Part shown: positions 45,113 to 57,500 of the stretch, in pieces
Numbering within the stretch: position 1 is the stretch's first letter
Layout of the letters: every line of letters starts with the position of its first letter
Source: Hemileia vastatrix
Lineage: Eukaryota > Basidiomycota > Pucciniomycetes > Pucciniales > Zaghouaniaceae
Assembly (NCBI GenBank): GCA_030280995.1
Contig: JASXTE010000013.1
Span: 16,450,001 to 16,514,000 of the forward strand
Reading direction: 5' to 3'
DNA length: 64,000 nucleotides
Program-made: the position numbers and the translations under genes
Notes under the pieces: generated by a model
The model's database searches: none
Told to the model about the DNA's origin: nothing
The model's input: the letters and a program-made list of their open reading frames with translations, nothing else

Positions 45113-48100
45113 GTGGAAACTCATTTTTCTACTCCTCTAGGGTATTTAATGGTGATGTTAAATGGAAAAGAGGTAAACACCCTGGTGGATTCTGGGTCCC
45201 AAATTAATTTGATTTCTTTAGAGCAAGCAACTATAATAGGCTTTCCAATTAAAACTAGAACTGGTGAAAATTCAAGAGGCATAGGTGTGAATGCTACTGA
45301 ACATATGGGTACAGAAGAGCATGTCAAGTTATGTGTTGGTGGATCTGTTGGAATAGTGCACTTTTATGTGTCCAGGGGATCTGTAAAAATTGTTCTTGGT
45401 GGGCTCTTTTTAATGGAATTTGAAGCTAGTATAGGTTATCAGAGTGGTGCGGGAATTAGTTTAGAGATTACTGGTGACATTATGAGAAGGCTTCATTTAC
45501 AATTAGCACCTCCAGTAGATGATGGCTGGGAAAAAAAGCCTGGTTTTACCACAATGTGGCAGTGTTTTATGTGCACTAAGAAGAGGCAAATTAAAAGGTC
45601 AGCTTCTGGTGAATTTATTAAATATAAGTATGAATACCCTCATTTTTTGGGGTAGTTAGGGCTGATTGCTCTAATATTTCAATCTCTCCTCAAGAAGAGA
45701 TCCTAAATTGAAATAGGTCAGCTAACATGGAGATAATTAAAGTGGATTCTCAATTATTTTCTGTTGATATTTCATTGGAATATCATTATGTGTCGGAATT
45801 CTCTATATGTTTATAATCTTTATCAAATTATTCTAGAAAATTTAAAGATGTTTCAAAGGGGAGAATGGGATGTATTATTTTGGATAAAAGTTGGAAAAGG
45901 AATTTGGTTAATTATAGTGATATTAGTGGTGGACTATTTTATGGCCTCCAGCAAAAGGATAAACTGAAGTTATCACATCAAAATTAACAAAAAAATATTA
46001 GTATAATAAATTCACAAAAAATAATATTTGTGATGATTCTATTTTTTTCTTCTAGCAAGGGGTTAAACTTCCAACTTTATTTACTGGTCATTTTATGGTG
46101 GAAAATGAAGGGTAAAAAGGTGTTGGAAAATTATATTATAAATTAGACAAAGAAAAGGGGGTGGTAACAAAACTATTGAAAATAAAAATTATATTTCAGC
46201 TTACTCTATTTTGGATTCTGGTGCTGACTCTGAAGAAAATGTTTATGACAAATTATATAATGGCAAAACTATAATGGATAAAATATCTCAAGTAAAAGTG
46301 GATGTTGGCATGGCAAAATACAAAAAGGTAGCAAATAAAATTAGACCAATAAATGAACCTCTTCCAGCTGAATTAAATGTGCTTTTGAGAAGACCAAATT
46401 TATCAAGAGATCCATATAACTGTCCTTTAGTCAAGAACCTGCCTGAATTTTCTGAAAATTCTAGGATCACTGTCCAGAGATTAGAGTTTGTTAATTTGGG
46501 ACCTGAAGGATGGCTATCATGTGAAGAAAAAAGGTCTCTGTTGAATGTAATGGTTTAGAGGGAGAAGGCTATTGAATTGGAAGAAGAGGTGAGAGGTTTT
46601 TTAAATCATTCTTTTGGGGAGCCCTACAAGATTCCAGTTGTTTTCCATGAACCATGGCAACTGAAGCCAATTCCAATACCCACTGCTTTAAAAGTAGATT
46701 ATATTGAAGTCATTAGAGAAAGAATTTGAACTGGATTATATGAGCAATTATCATCAAGTTATTCAAGTCCAATATTCTGTATTAAAAAACCTAATGGAAA
46801 TTTTAGGGTAGTTTATGATTTAAGAGAACTATATAGGGTTACAATAAAAGATCCCGTAATACCACCTAGCATGGAGGAGTTTGTGGAAATGTTTTCATGA
46901 AGATTGTGTTATGGTTTAGGTGATATAATAGGCGAGTCTGACAAAAGAGAGTTGAATTTGGACTCTAGACCTCTCACAACTTTTGATATTCCACTTGGAA
47001 GACTACAGCTAACAAGATTACCTCAAGGAGAAACAGAATCAGTTGCCGTTTATCAAACTCAGATGGCTTGTATTCTAAAAGACAAAATTTTAACAATATG
47101 CTGGTATATTTATTGATGATGGTGGAATAAAAGGACATTCAACAGATTATGGTAATGAAATTTTGAAGTAAAATACAGGGATACAAAAATTTATCTGGGA
47201 AAAATATGCTGTTATTTTAGAGAGGATTTTGTTTAGGATAGAAGAGGCTGATTTAGCTATTTCAGGCTCCAAATTTTCTTGTTCTGAGCCAGCTTTGGGG
47301 ATCTTGGGTCATGTGGTATGTAAAGAAGGTAGGATTATGTCAAAGAAGAAGGTAAATAAAATTCAGTCCTGGACAAGACCCAAGAATAAAACCAAAGTAA
47401 GAGGGTTTTTAGGCCCGTGTGTTTATGTAAGAATTTTTATCAAGGACTTTTCTTCATTGGATGCTACTTTGAGACAGTTTACTAGGAAGGATTCTGACTG
47501 GGAGTGGGATAAAGAGTGTGAAGAGGCTTTTTTAGGTTGAAGAAGGTATTTGGGGAAGATATTATCCTACACAAGCTAGATTATGGGAAGATGCAGGCCA
47601 GATTTATTTAGCAGTGTATTCAAGTCAGATTGATGCAGTAGTGGTTCTGTCTTGAATGGATAAACCTGATTATATAAGACCAGTCAGATATGAATATGTG
47701 GTTTTTACAGAGGTGGAATCAAAACATTCTCAACCAAAATTGGAACTTTTTGGTGTGACAAAAATCTTAAAGAAAGTTCAAAATATTTTATGGGGGCAAC
47801 ACTTCAAATTAAAATTCAATGCTAAATCTTTAATTCAAATGATCAATTTCCCTAGTTTACCAAATGCTCCCATGACTATATGGGTAGCTTTAATTCAGCA
47901 TTTTTCTTTCAATTTAGTCCACAAGCCTTAAAAGATGTTTACTATTCCAGAGGGTTTATCAATAAGACCACCTACTGAAGATGATTCTGACTAAGAGGAA
48001 TTTGGTGAAGATATACCTGCAACGAATGCCAGTACAAAAGGTGCTGAATACTTTCCTTACCTACCTTATGAGGTTAAACTGGCTGGATTAATATCTGTGG

Positions 48101-49906
48101 ATCAATATGACAATTACCTCCCCCATGAGGTTAAACTGGAAGGATTAATATGTGTAGATAATGAAGAAAAAAATTACCTCCACCATGAAGATAAACTGGA
48201 AAATAATAAAAATACAATAAATTATGTACTTGGGGAGTTTGATGAAGTTGTAGATAAATTTGGTAAAAAAGAGCTTGGAGATGTTTTGTATATGGATGAG
48301 GATGTTGAAATTGTGTGGGATAGTAAAAATTTGGAGAATATTGTATATTTTGGAGTTTTAGAAAATTTGGTTAAAGAGAGGTTGGGTGTTTAAAAAATTT
48401 TGGTAAAAAGGTGGTTGGACAAAGATGAAGATGGTGATTCTGTAAAGGGTAAAAAGGGAAAAGAAGAAAATTTGGTTGATAAAAGGTTGGAAGGATCAAA
48501 GATGGAAAATTCAAAATCTTTAATAATGAAAAGGCAAAGTCTAGGATAAAAATTATTGGCTCATTCATGTGCAGGTGATCTAAGAGATAGAGAAGTTCCC
48601 ATAGATATAATATCAATGGATTTTTAAGATGATTTCTGGGGACAGACAGGTTATATTAATAAATGGTTAAATACTTAATAATGTTAGAAAGGCTGGACAA
48701 AAGTGATAATGATGAATGGGTGGCTATCAAAAGGAAGTCACTGGAATTTCATCTCTCCAAAAGAAGATTAATTAGGAGGAGGTATCCAAATCCTCAAGTA
48801 GTTATAGCTAAAAAGAAAGGGCAAGAATTGTTTATGAAATCACTGCATGAAGATATTGGGCATAGAGGAGTTGGTGAAACTTATAGATGAAATGCTGATA
48901 GATTTTGGTGGCCAGGAGTGAAGCTGACTTTTAAAAAATGGATTGAGTCATGTGAAAAGTGTAAAATGAGTAGTTATTTAAGGCCAAGGAGCCTGGAAGT
49001 GCAACCAGTGAAAACACTTGTTTTGGTAGGGTTAGTTTGGATGCTGTTTATATTAAGGAGGGAAGATATAAATATTTGATTGTAGCCAGAGATAATTTAT
49101 CTGGATGGGTAGAGGCAGTGCCTCTAATTAATTTGAATCCCAAGAATGTGGCAGAATTTTTACTGAAAAATTGGGTATATAGATATGGAGTGATGAAGTT
49201 GGTGATGGCTGATGGAGGTCCTGAATTTGGGACAGAGTTTAGAGAGGCTATATCAAAAGTTGGTTCAAAGGTTAGGGTATCAACCCCATATTATCATGAG
49301 GCTGAAGGAATGGTAGAAAGAGGGAATCAAGTTATAAAGGATGCTTTAGTTAAAATGTGTGGAGCAAGTGCTGAAAAGTGGAGACACTATTTACCATTAG
49401 TTTTATTTTTTGACAGAATTACTGTCAAAAGGACAACTGGATATTCACCATGGAAACTAGTTTTTGGAAAGAAAGCAGTTTTACCAGTTGATTCAGAGGC
49501 TGAATCATATCTTGGAGTACATTGGGACACGTTCCAGACTACTGAAGAATAATTTTGTGCAAGAATAGTTCAGCTAGAATAGAAAGAAGAAACTCTAGAA
49601 AAGTAATATACAAAAATGATGAATATTAAGAATCAGTAAGTTAGATATTTAGATAAGATGTTGGCACATAGGTTAAGGAAAACTTTGAAATTTGGAGATA
49701 TGGTCTTGGTGTATAATAGTAGTTTTGAAAGTCAGTGGGGAAGAATTTTTGTAGATAGGTGGAATGGACCATACAGAGCTAGAGAACAAGTATCTTGTGG
49801 TTCATATGTATTAGAAGAGTTGGATGGAGTTGTATTGAAGAAGAGGGGAGCTTCTGATAAGGTCAAGTGGCTCTATCCTAGGGGTACTAGGTGTGTCAAA
49901 GTGTGA
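45113..49906 (+). pseudogene. Gypsy B pol: protease, RT, RNase H, integrase
   Basis: Protease VNTLVDSGSQINLIS near 45200. A second DSG-type motif, ILDSGADS, at 46208. RT about 46560-47540 with FRVVYDLREL and, after a frame change, FIDDGGIKG (about 47107). RNase H about 47650-47930 with QPKLELFGV. HHCC finger with HEDIGHRG and CEKCKMSS at 48850-48970. Integrase 49037-49552: DAVYIKEGRYKY, MADGGPEFG, EGMVERGN. C-terminal GDMVLVYNS...WNGPYRAREQV to 49906. No chromodomain. A 60-base coding repeat is at 48058-48200. Many stops. Confidence 0.85.
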
Positions 49907-50236
49907 CTCCAAAATGAGGATAAACTACTTTATTATTGTTTAAAGAAGATTTACTCTGTAAGAGATTATAAACTAAAAACTTACATTAAAATTAACATTC
50001 ATTATATTCAAATGTCTCAAATTTTATGGTGAAGAAATGTGTTAGAATGTAATTCTATTTGGTAGACTTGTTCACAGGGGAACCTTTTAAATTTAATATT
50101 GGCATGTTTGGGGGTAATTGATGGGCTGGCTGCCCTATACACAATTACCCCACAAAGTTTGTTACAATTGTTTCCCTGTTTCAAGTTGAATCCTGGCTTT
50201 GTTTTTTCTATATAGGAAGTCAACTAAGACTATAAA
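49907..50236. other. Gypsy B sequence after pol, up to the solo LTR
   Basis: AT-rich, no coding. Ends with ATAAA (50232-50236), one copy of the target duplication of the solo LTR. Confidence 0.6.
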
Positions 50237-51515
50237 TGTCAGACAGGCTATACCAGGAGCCCAGTAAATTATATGTTAATTTATTGGACCTGAAAGAGGG
50301 CATAAGAATTGTATTTTATGTATATAAATTAATATTTTATTGCATAATAAAATTATATAAGTATCTTATTAAATATAAGTTTTATATTAATTTTATTGTT
50401 ATATAAATTTTTATACATTTAAATTAAGCATAATATATTTTATATTCTACAAATAATGGCACATTTTTATGTATTTAATAATTATAAATTAATAATTAAT
50501 TAATTACAAAACATATATTATAATTATATATGTAAAATTGACTTATAATGTAATTAAGTTAATTAATTAAATTTATATATTAAATAAAACTTCATATATT
50601 ATTAAACAATAATATTGGGTGCCTTTTTTGACCCTTAATTGTGTCAGGAAAAACTATTAAATAAATTATAACACTTATTTAATAACATAGTATTAAAATC
50701 CCCACTTTAAATTACAAATATCATTAAATTAATGATATGTTTCATTTAAACCAGTTATTGAATTAATTACATAGTTAAAACAATTAATTAAAATTTCTTT
50801 AAACTGGATTGAATTTATTATATGAATTTTTGGGGTGAAAATAATTTTATTTGTTTTACTTAAAACCTTTACATGTCACTATAATGTCTGTTTTGGATTA
50901 TTTTACTCATTGTTCTCATGTTTCAGACTTACTTGGTTACTAATTATTTTAATTAGGTGTTTTGGGAAGTCATGGTGGGAAAATGGTTAATTACTCACGG
51001 GTTTTAGTTAATTGTTTCATATTTCTCTCTTAATATCCGTGTTTCATTTCTACTCTTTTATATTTTTGTTTTAGCTTATTACTATTTTGTATTTACTGAT
51101 TTGTGGCGCTTCAGAGGTCCCTTGGTCTATAAAAGGGCCTTGGGTAATCCTCTTTAAACTCATCACTTATTATACACTCTACTTACTTACAATTTTAAAA
51201 GTTATACATTTATTTTATTTTTATTAGTATTATAAATCTAAGTTAAAATAAATAAATTACTTGAAAGGTTGCAATAAGTCTAATAATAATATTAGTGTTT
51301 GCCGCGCATTGAAAATAATTCTTACTTATATAAATATATTATAATTTAATACCTGTCACTACTGTACCAAGTCCAAAGGAATTCCGTTGTCTCTCCCTCT
51401 CAAAATAATTATTTTTTATTATTTCTTTATTCTTTATTATCTTTTCCCTATATTTCCTCCTCTTCTTCTTTGTTCTTTCTCTCTTTTTCTCCTTCTTCTA
51501 GACGACCGGCTGATA
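50237..51515 (+). mobile_element. Solo LTR E1 (1279 bases)
   Basis: TGTCAGACAGG to CCGGCTGATA, flanked by ATAAA on both sides (50232-50236, 51516-51520). The sister copy at 57501-58733 is inverted and shares both ends and the TATA region (CTATAAAAGGGCC near 51128). The final CA is TA here. It left no internal sequence. Confidence 0.88.
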
Positions 51516-51520
51516 ATAAA

Positions 51521-52235
51521 CTGGATTAACACAACATCAATTTATTACATTCATTTGAAGCCAGATTTCAAGGATTTTTATATATCTATATTTGATTTAT
51601 GAAATTTTATTTTTGAACCTTTTATGTTAGAATTTTATTTTATTTTCATTTTAAAATTATTAAAATTAATTTGTTCAGAGATAATGATCACTGGTGTTCT
51701 CCGATTATTTTTACAAATTGGAGGGAGCCCACCCAGTGATAATTTCTATTTCTGTTTATTATGTCTTTTAAATTTTTAAAAAAATCATTTATTTTTATTT
51801 TAAATTTATTTTCTTGTGTATCCCACATCAAGGTGCACTTGGATGTGGGTATGATGTCAGGGGTATGGCTCATCAAATGGCTGGGAAGCATCTTTTATAT
51901 ATTTAATTTAGTTTTAAAATTTCAGAATTTTTTTTTAAAAAAATAACTTTATTTAATTTTAATTTTCAAATTTAATTTATATATTTTTTATTTCAAAATT
52001 TTTCTACTTTACAATCAATCACTTATAAAAAATATTTTAAAAAAAGTAGTAGTATGTTGATTTTAGGATATATATATATATATATAGTTTTATTTAGTTT
52101 CTCTAAAATTTCTAGCAGGAGCCTGAAGAATTAAGGAATTTTCCCTTTTTATAATGATGGAACAATGAAGGTTTCAGGAGAGGCTATCTTAAATATTTCA
52201 ATCTCTTCAAATTGACAATGTTGTTTATGGTCAAG
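51521..52235. other. T-rich spacer of Gypsy B between convergent genes
   Basis: Runs of T and A, a TATATA microsatellite near 52070, no coding. The same relative position as the spacers of A and C. Confidence 0.55.
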
Positions 52236-53253
52236 TCAAGTGGCCATTTGAAAGTGACATTTCAAAATTTTCTCTCTTGAAAATACTTCTGCATGATCTT
52301 TTTGCAAATAATCCTTGTAATGGGCCAATTTAACATTGAAAATAGAATATAATTTTTGAGAGACCTCATTACATTTCACCATAACTGAAGTGGTTTCTGG
52401 ATCAGGGATAAAATAAGCAGACGGGGAATAATGGGATCCAGAAGAGTCTAGATCAGGTCATAAATAAAAGTCAAGAGAAAATTTAAAAGAAGAATGAAAA
52501 TATTAATTGCTTACCATAGTCCAATGTGTCAATCTCAAGAATTAAAGGCAGGCTTGTCAGAAATTTTTCATCAAGAAGGGAAGAGTGGGGATTTATAAAG
52601 TTGTGATATGAAGGAGGTTTTAGGAAAGTTAGGATTTCTCTGGAAAGAGCAGGTACTGGAAATCCATTAACTGAGGGAATATTTCTTTTTTTAAGGTAAA
52701 ATATTGGAGGACTGGGAGATCTGGGTTTTTTCGATGAAGTAGAAGGACAATGAAGGCTGCTAAATTTAGGTTGAGGAGGAATAGGCTCAGTTATACAAGG
52801 TGAAGAGAAAGAAGAAGAAAAAGGAGAAACATCCAGAGCTGATTTAGGTGGATTCAACATCACTTTTGGAGAAGTTGGTATTTTAGGAATGACAAAAGAG
52901 AGTATTTATTGGAGATAACAAGCAGCATAGAGAGCAGAAGGAGGTGGACCCAGAGACTCAGAGTCAGAAACAATATTTAAAAAGGCTGATGGTGCGAAAG
53001 GAGTAAGAAACTTATAGGTGGATGATTTTGGAGAAGGAGTAGAAGGCTTTAAATGGGGGGCAAAGCTGGTAGCAGGAAGGGAGAATGAGCCATATTTAAG
53101 GCTAGAGCATTTTCTCTTCTTTTCAAAGCAGTTGAAACAGGCCCTTTTTTAGGTGTATCTTTTCTGGTTATAAGTGTAGGTGCACTCTTGATGGTTAAAG
53201 GAACAGTAATAACAGGCTTGGTCACTAGAAGCAGTGAATTTGTAAATAGTCAT
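52236..53253 (-). pseudogene. Gypsy B antisense gene 2, Zn2Cys6-like accessory protein
   Basis: ATG at 53253. Exon 1 to 52515, intron 52514-52448 (GTAAGC...TCTAG), exon 2 to the TGA at 52236; 739 + 212 bases, phase 1, 316 codons. Cysteines C14, C17, C24, C39, C42 and C49 give CX2CX6CX14CX2CX6C. The second half, CFNCFEKKRKC, is basic, as in DNA-contacting zinc clusters. A long Ser/Pro-rich middle follows. Exon 2 begins DSSGSHYSPSAYF and ends in a helical segment with NEVSQKLYSIFNVKLAHYK. Only two in-frame TAA (codon 35 and about codon 116) break it. Confidence 0.72.
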
Positions 53254-53880
53254 CTTAAAAAAGAAAAATATAGTTAAAATGGGCTCAAGGACAGTAGTAA
53301 GCAGTTGGAATCAACACAATTATTGGTCCTCTATGACCTAAAACTGGAAATGAACTATGGTGATTCAATCCACTATTACCTTAAACTGGAAATAAACAGC
53401 AAAATGTCAATCATTGGTACCCTATGACTTTAAACTGGTAAAATTACTTTCACTTTGGTTCACCAAGACTACAAAATGGAAATCAATTAAAAGTTTGAAT
53501 TTCAAGGATTTTAAGAGGTAATGTTAATCAATTGGGATATTCAACTCAGTTATTTTTAATTTATCACTGGTTCATCAGTACTCAAACTGGTACTCACTCA
53601 TTTGGACAACTTATTCATTCATGAAAATAGTGAAACTAACTTTAGGAAATGGAGATGTCATTAAATAGAGTTATTTATGATTAAAGAAAGATGAAGATTT
53701 TTAAGGTTGTTGATGAAGATTGTTAAAAGTTTAAAATAAAGGTGTCAAGAATGTCTGGAAAATTATGATTTATTATAAAATTTAGGAGTGATTTTAAAGG
53801 GTTGAAAATTTATTTGAATGTTGTGATGCTGAATCATAGAAAAAAGATAGGATTTAGATTTTGTGGGTCTCATTGGTAGA

Positions 53881-54078
53881 CTATTTTAGGTGAAGCTTGG
53901 AGGACCTTATGGCAAAAAGAATCATAGTACTTGGCTCAGGGGTAAGCCCAATGGGAATGGAATCAAAAGTATTTGGATCATTAGGGAGGCCCACTATCTC
54001 ATGCTGTGACAACAATGGAGACTGGTAGAGGAGATTCTGAAGGTATTCAAACCTTTCTCTCAGTAGTGGAATCATCAC
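53881..54078 (-). other. Unrecognised 65-codon frame in Gypsy B antisense region
   Basis: MMIPLLRERFEYLQNLLYQS..., ending at 53881. It lies between the two antisense genes on the same strand and may be a diverged C-terminal exon or a third remnant. No family recognised. Confidence 0.3.
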
Positions 54079-54211
54079 AAGTCAAATATGGTTTATCAAA
54101 AGTTTATTTCAAATTATAATGATTATATGACGTTTAAAAAATATTTAAAATCAACTAGACAATAACAGTTATAAGCACCAAGATAAATTAAAGAATTAAA
54201 GTGTTAAAATT

Positions 54212-54909
54212 TTAAAGAAGAAAAGACAATAAAAATAAATAATCTCTTTGGAATCTCTCAACATAATTATCAAATCTTTTCATTAAAATTCTTCTCTTCA
54301 TTAAATCTTCAGTATTATTAACCAGAGTTTCCTGAAAATAAGTTAAAAATTTATGCTTCATATCATTACTAAAATAAAGAAAGAGATATCTATGAAACTT
54401 AGGATAAAGATTAATTTAATCATTCTGAACTTGGAAAACATCATCTGTATTGGTGATTTCAATATCTTAGGATTTGGAAGAGATAGTAGTTGATTTGGAA
54501 TTAGTAGGAGAACTATTAAATTTAAAATTAAAAGACTAACTTTTTGAGCCAGGAAATATTGTTTCAGAAAAACAGAATGGAGAAACTGGCATAATAGGAT
54601 AAGGATCTTGATATGGAGGAGGAAGCTCAGGATTGAGATTTTTAGAAGAAGAAGCTGTTTTAGACTTTATATTATGAAAGAATGTGGGAATTTTGATAAT
54701 CTCTATTTGGGAATGGTTGGATCAGAAAGAGCAGCTGTTCCAGTATAGACATTAGTTCTGGAAGGCATAATTGGATGATTACACTTGATTGTCTTAAGCC
54801 TGTAAAGATAACAGGCAGTTATTCTAGGAAAACCAGGGTTAGAAATACAACAAGGAACCTGGTATTTGGCGCAATTTTCACATGGGACAGCAAGGTCTTT
54901 TGATTACAT
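54212..54909 (-). pseudogene. Gypsy B antisense gene 1, Zn2Cys6-like accessory protein
   Basis: ATG at 54909, codon 2 TAA. Cysteines C10, C13, C20, C33 and C43, with Tyr36 where a sixth cysteine is due, give CX2CX6CX12CX2(Y)X6C. The second half, CYLYRLKTIKC, has the basic pattern of zinc clusters. After about residue 62 the frame changes. The downstream part is Ser/Pro-rich and ends in a charged helical segment with TYFQETLVNNTEDLMKRRIL. Same plan as gene 2, but clearly diverged; more broken. Confidence 0.6.
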
Positions 54910-55045
54910 ATTGATGATGATATTGATTTAAAAATAAAGTGAAATTTTTCAGGACTAGTTAAGGTAGTTGGTTGAAGCAGATGAAGAGAAGATGAATATG
55001 TGTTTGAATAATTATGAAAATTTAGAAATGGGGACACTCTTCATT

Positions 55046-55055
55046 GGAGGGAGGA
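55046..55055 (+). promoter_or_regulatory. Gypsy B polypurine tract
   Basis: GGAGGGAGGA directly before the 3' LTR start TGTGACAG. Confidence 0.75.
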
Positions 55056-56150
55056 TGTGACAGTCTAAATTTTAGTAAGACACTAAAGTTTATTAAAATC
55101 AGATTTTTAGGTGATTATTTTTGAGATTGGAAAAGCCAATCAAATTTTAAAATGGTTATATTTAAGAAAATAAGTATATAAAAGGGTTTAAAAATGATAA
55201 TTTTATGAGTCATGATTGAAAAAATAATTAATGGACAGGAAATGCAAGAATAGGACTGAAAGTGCATGGAAATTTAATCCAGGAGTCTCAAGAACCTTTC
55301 AGAATTTTTGTGGAATTTTTTACAATTTTTCTACTGTTTTAATAACTTTATGAAGTATTTTTGGTTATTTTTGATTTTTCACAATTTACTTAACTTTGAT
55401 AATCTTTACTAGGTGATTAGGGCTGCACTTACTACAAAAATTAGAATGGATTATAAAAGAGAAGTAGCCCTATAATCTATAATTTTTCTGGATTTTTATT
55501 AGTATTTTAAGGTTCTAATTTAGTCTAAAAGTCCATTCAAGCTCTGTACAAACTCCAGTGATCTCTGGACAAGCTCCGGACAAGCTCCAGTATGCTCTGG
55601 TTAGGGAAAATAAGGCACATGACATACTATGCATATAAATCCTGTAGACTTAAATTTTGACAGCATATAGAAACAGAAAAAAACAACTTAATCATCAATC
55701 ACAACAATGCATATTATCAAGAATCATTATTATTTTGCATAGCAGATTATAAAATTGTAATACCCTTATAAATATAACACTTTTACATAAAATTTTATTA
55801 ATTTCACTCATCATCACATATAATAAATTATAGGGTACAATTTTAAATGTCACATCACCAGGGATCTGAATATCATAACTAAATCATATAAAAATAAAAG
55901 CTTCATAGAAAATATATTATTCAATAATTTAAATAACTTTTTTTAAATACAGCTTCACTTTTGTGTTTTTTACCCTCATTATAAAGAACACTGTTTTAAC
56001 ATCTCAACACCCTTCTTAACAAGTAGTTTATTGTTCATTACATAAAAAGTAGAGGTTTAAGCTTAGTTAATTGTGAACTCTTTTTTTACTTAAAGGGACA
56101 GGGTTTTATTTGGTTTATACACAAGGCAACTGTAAGAGTCTTTCTAAATT
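55056..56150 (+). repeat. Gypsy B 3' LTR
   Basis: TGTGACAGTC to GTCTTTCTAAATT, about 1095 bases, uninterrupted. It aligns with 31136-31703 joined to 40142-40680. Confidence 0.87.
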
Positions 56151-56155
56151 TTCCC

Positions 56156-57150
56156 CTCTGATTAATCCCCCATTTCAGAGAGAAAAGTTGCCCCAAACTC
56201 CTCCTCCAGATCCTAAAAAGCTTCTTTCACTCACAGTTATATTCCACCTCCCAACTTACAATATTTAAATGACTATATCCAGAGTCTAAAAAACCCCTTT
56301 TCTAATTTTGACATTACCTTAACCCCCCCAAATCACCCTATCAACTTTAATCAACCCAAATGCTTAAACTAAAATTTTTTTTGTTTGGTGGGTCTTAAGA
56401 CAGCTAATACTCCTGAAACTTTGTTTTAAAAACTTAATAAACTTCTATTAAAATCAAAGATCCCCCCAGGAAAGGAAACTGAACCAATTGTTACACAGAA
56501 AATTTGGCTTAAATTTGTTCCCTGGCCTCTGCCCTTATTTATTTCACATCTGTGTTCTCCTTTCATCATCCCTCTTCTAGTACTTTTCTAACAGTCATGA
56601 AATCAGTAAAGAAAAAGCTGAAAAAATTCTAGTGCAGCTCTACCCCAGAGACAATGGCCCTACAAGATACCCCCATTAATTGACACCTTCCCTGAAATAC
56701 CTTTTCCCTAGAAGCTTACTTTGGATTCCTTTCCCAGTTTCAGAATCCTCTGAACTCTCAACCCTTTCCAAGCCTCCCGGCTTCTACCATTAAAAAATCT
56801 GATCCAGATTCTTCAGTCTCAAAAGACCTTCCTAAGTTCACACTCCTGGAAATTATTAATGATTGTGTCTATTTCAAGATGATCACTAACCCTTTCTCAA
56901 ACTCTGTATTGTTTGTTGAGGGAGCTATGAGGTACATCTCCAATGACTTGAGAATCATAACCTCATCTGATTAAGATCTTTCTGTGCTCACCAAGACATG
57001 GAATTATTGGATTCCTAAAGTTTTTTTCTACAAACCCCCCACCTTCCCATTTATTTGTCATGGTATCTCAAAATACTTTAACCTATCCAATAAATCATGC
57101 ATCAATGCAATTATCACAGGGTTAAAAAAAGATGACTGGTAGGCAAGTTG
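56156..57150 (+). pseudogene. LINE ORF1, right-hand part
   Basis: Fragments in changing frames. The clearest, about 56800-57140, reads TLLEIINDCVYFKMITNPFS, then FVEGAMRYISNDL and WIPKVFFYKPPTFPFICHGI, ending LKKDDW. Judged LINE ORF1 from the position after a Pro-rich N-terminal part and from the lack of any LTR-element motif. Confidence 0.45.
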
Positions 57151-57495
57151 TTTTTGAGAAAGTTTAGAGTAACCCAGGAGGTAATATGTAAGGAACCCTA
57201 TAGTACACCCTTTAGCCCTGTACAGGTATCATTAACATCAGTATTTTTAATTATCTGAGAAATCACAGTAGAAAAAACCACTATCAGAAAATATGTGTGA
57301 ATGAAAAAAGCTTTGCACTAACTGAAACTTTCAGTTTTACTAAACCTCTGAGCCAATTAAAAATAATTATTTTCCTCAAATTTAATAAATGAAGCAAAAT
57401 AATTATTTGAATTACTAATATTATGAGGAAAAGAATCCTTAATGATAAATTTTCCTATGTAATGTAACCTAAAAGATATTCCATTTTAATTGATT
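57151..57495. other. Possible continuation of LINE, no clear gene
   Basis: Short frames only. Ends with CTTCT (57496-57500), a target duplication of the solo LTR. Confidence 0.4.
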
Positions 57496-57500
57496 CTTCT

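Larger units (their letters stand above)
31136..56150 (+). mobile_element. Gypsy element B with nested Gypsy C and a solo LTR
   Basis: LTRs of about 1.1 kb: 31136-40680 (interrupted by C) and 55056-56150. Internal region 40681-55055 holds gag-pol on the plus strand and two antisense accessory genes near the 3' LTR. Flanks TTCCT (31131-31135) and TTCCC (56151-56155) look like a target duplication with one change. A polypurine tract precedes the 3' LTR. Distinct lineage from A and C: no chromodomain, FIDDGG reverse transcriptase. Confidence 0.85.
30711..57150 (+). mobile_element. Second LINE, ORF1 region, split by Gypsy B
   Basis: Segments 30711-31135 and 56156-about 57150 flank the Gypsy B LTRs. 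The left part starts MDVSEMPMPNFNSHVPPDL and is Pro/Ser-rich. The right part holds FVEGAMRYISNDLRIITSSD and TWNYWIPKVFFYKPPTFPFI, which looks like the conserved C-terminal half of a LINE ORF1. Several stops. ORF2 is not seen downstream before the solo LTR at 57501. Confidence 0.55.

Noticed and set aside
50237..51515. Reading this LTR as the 3' LTR of the plus-strand Gypsy B
   Set aside because: It has its own 5-base duplication (ATAAA) on both sides and no partner on the left. The real B LTRs are at 31136 and 55056.
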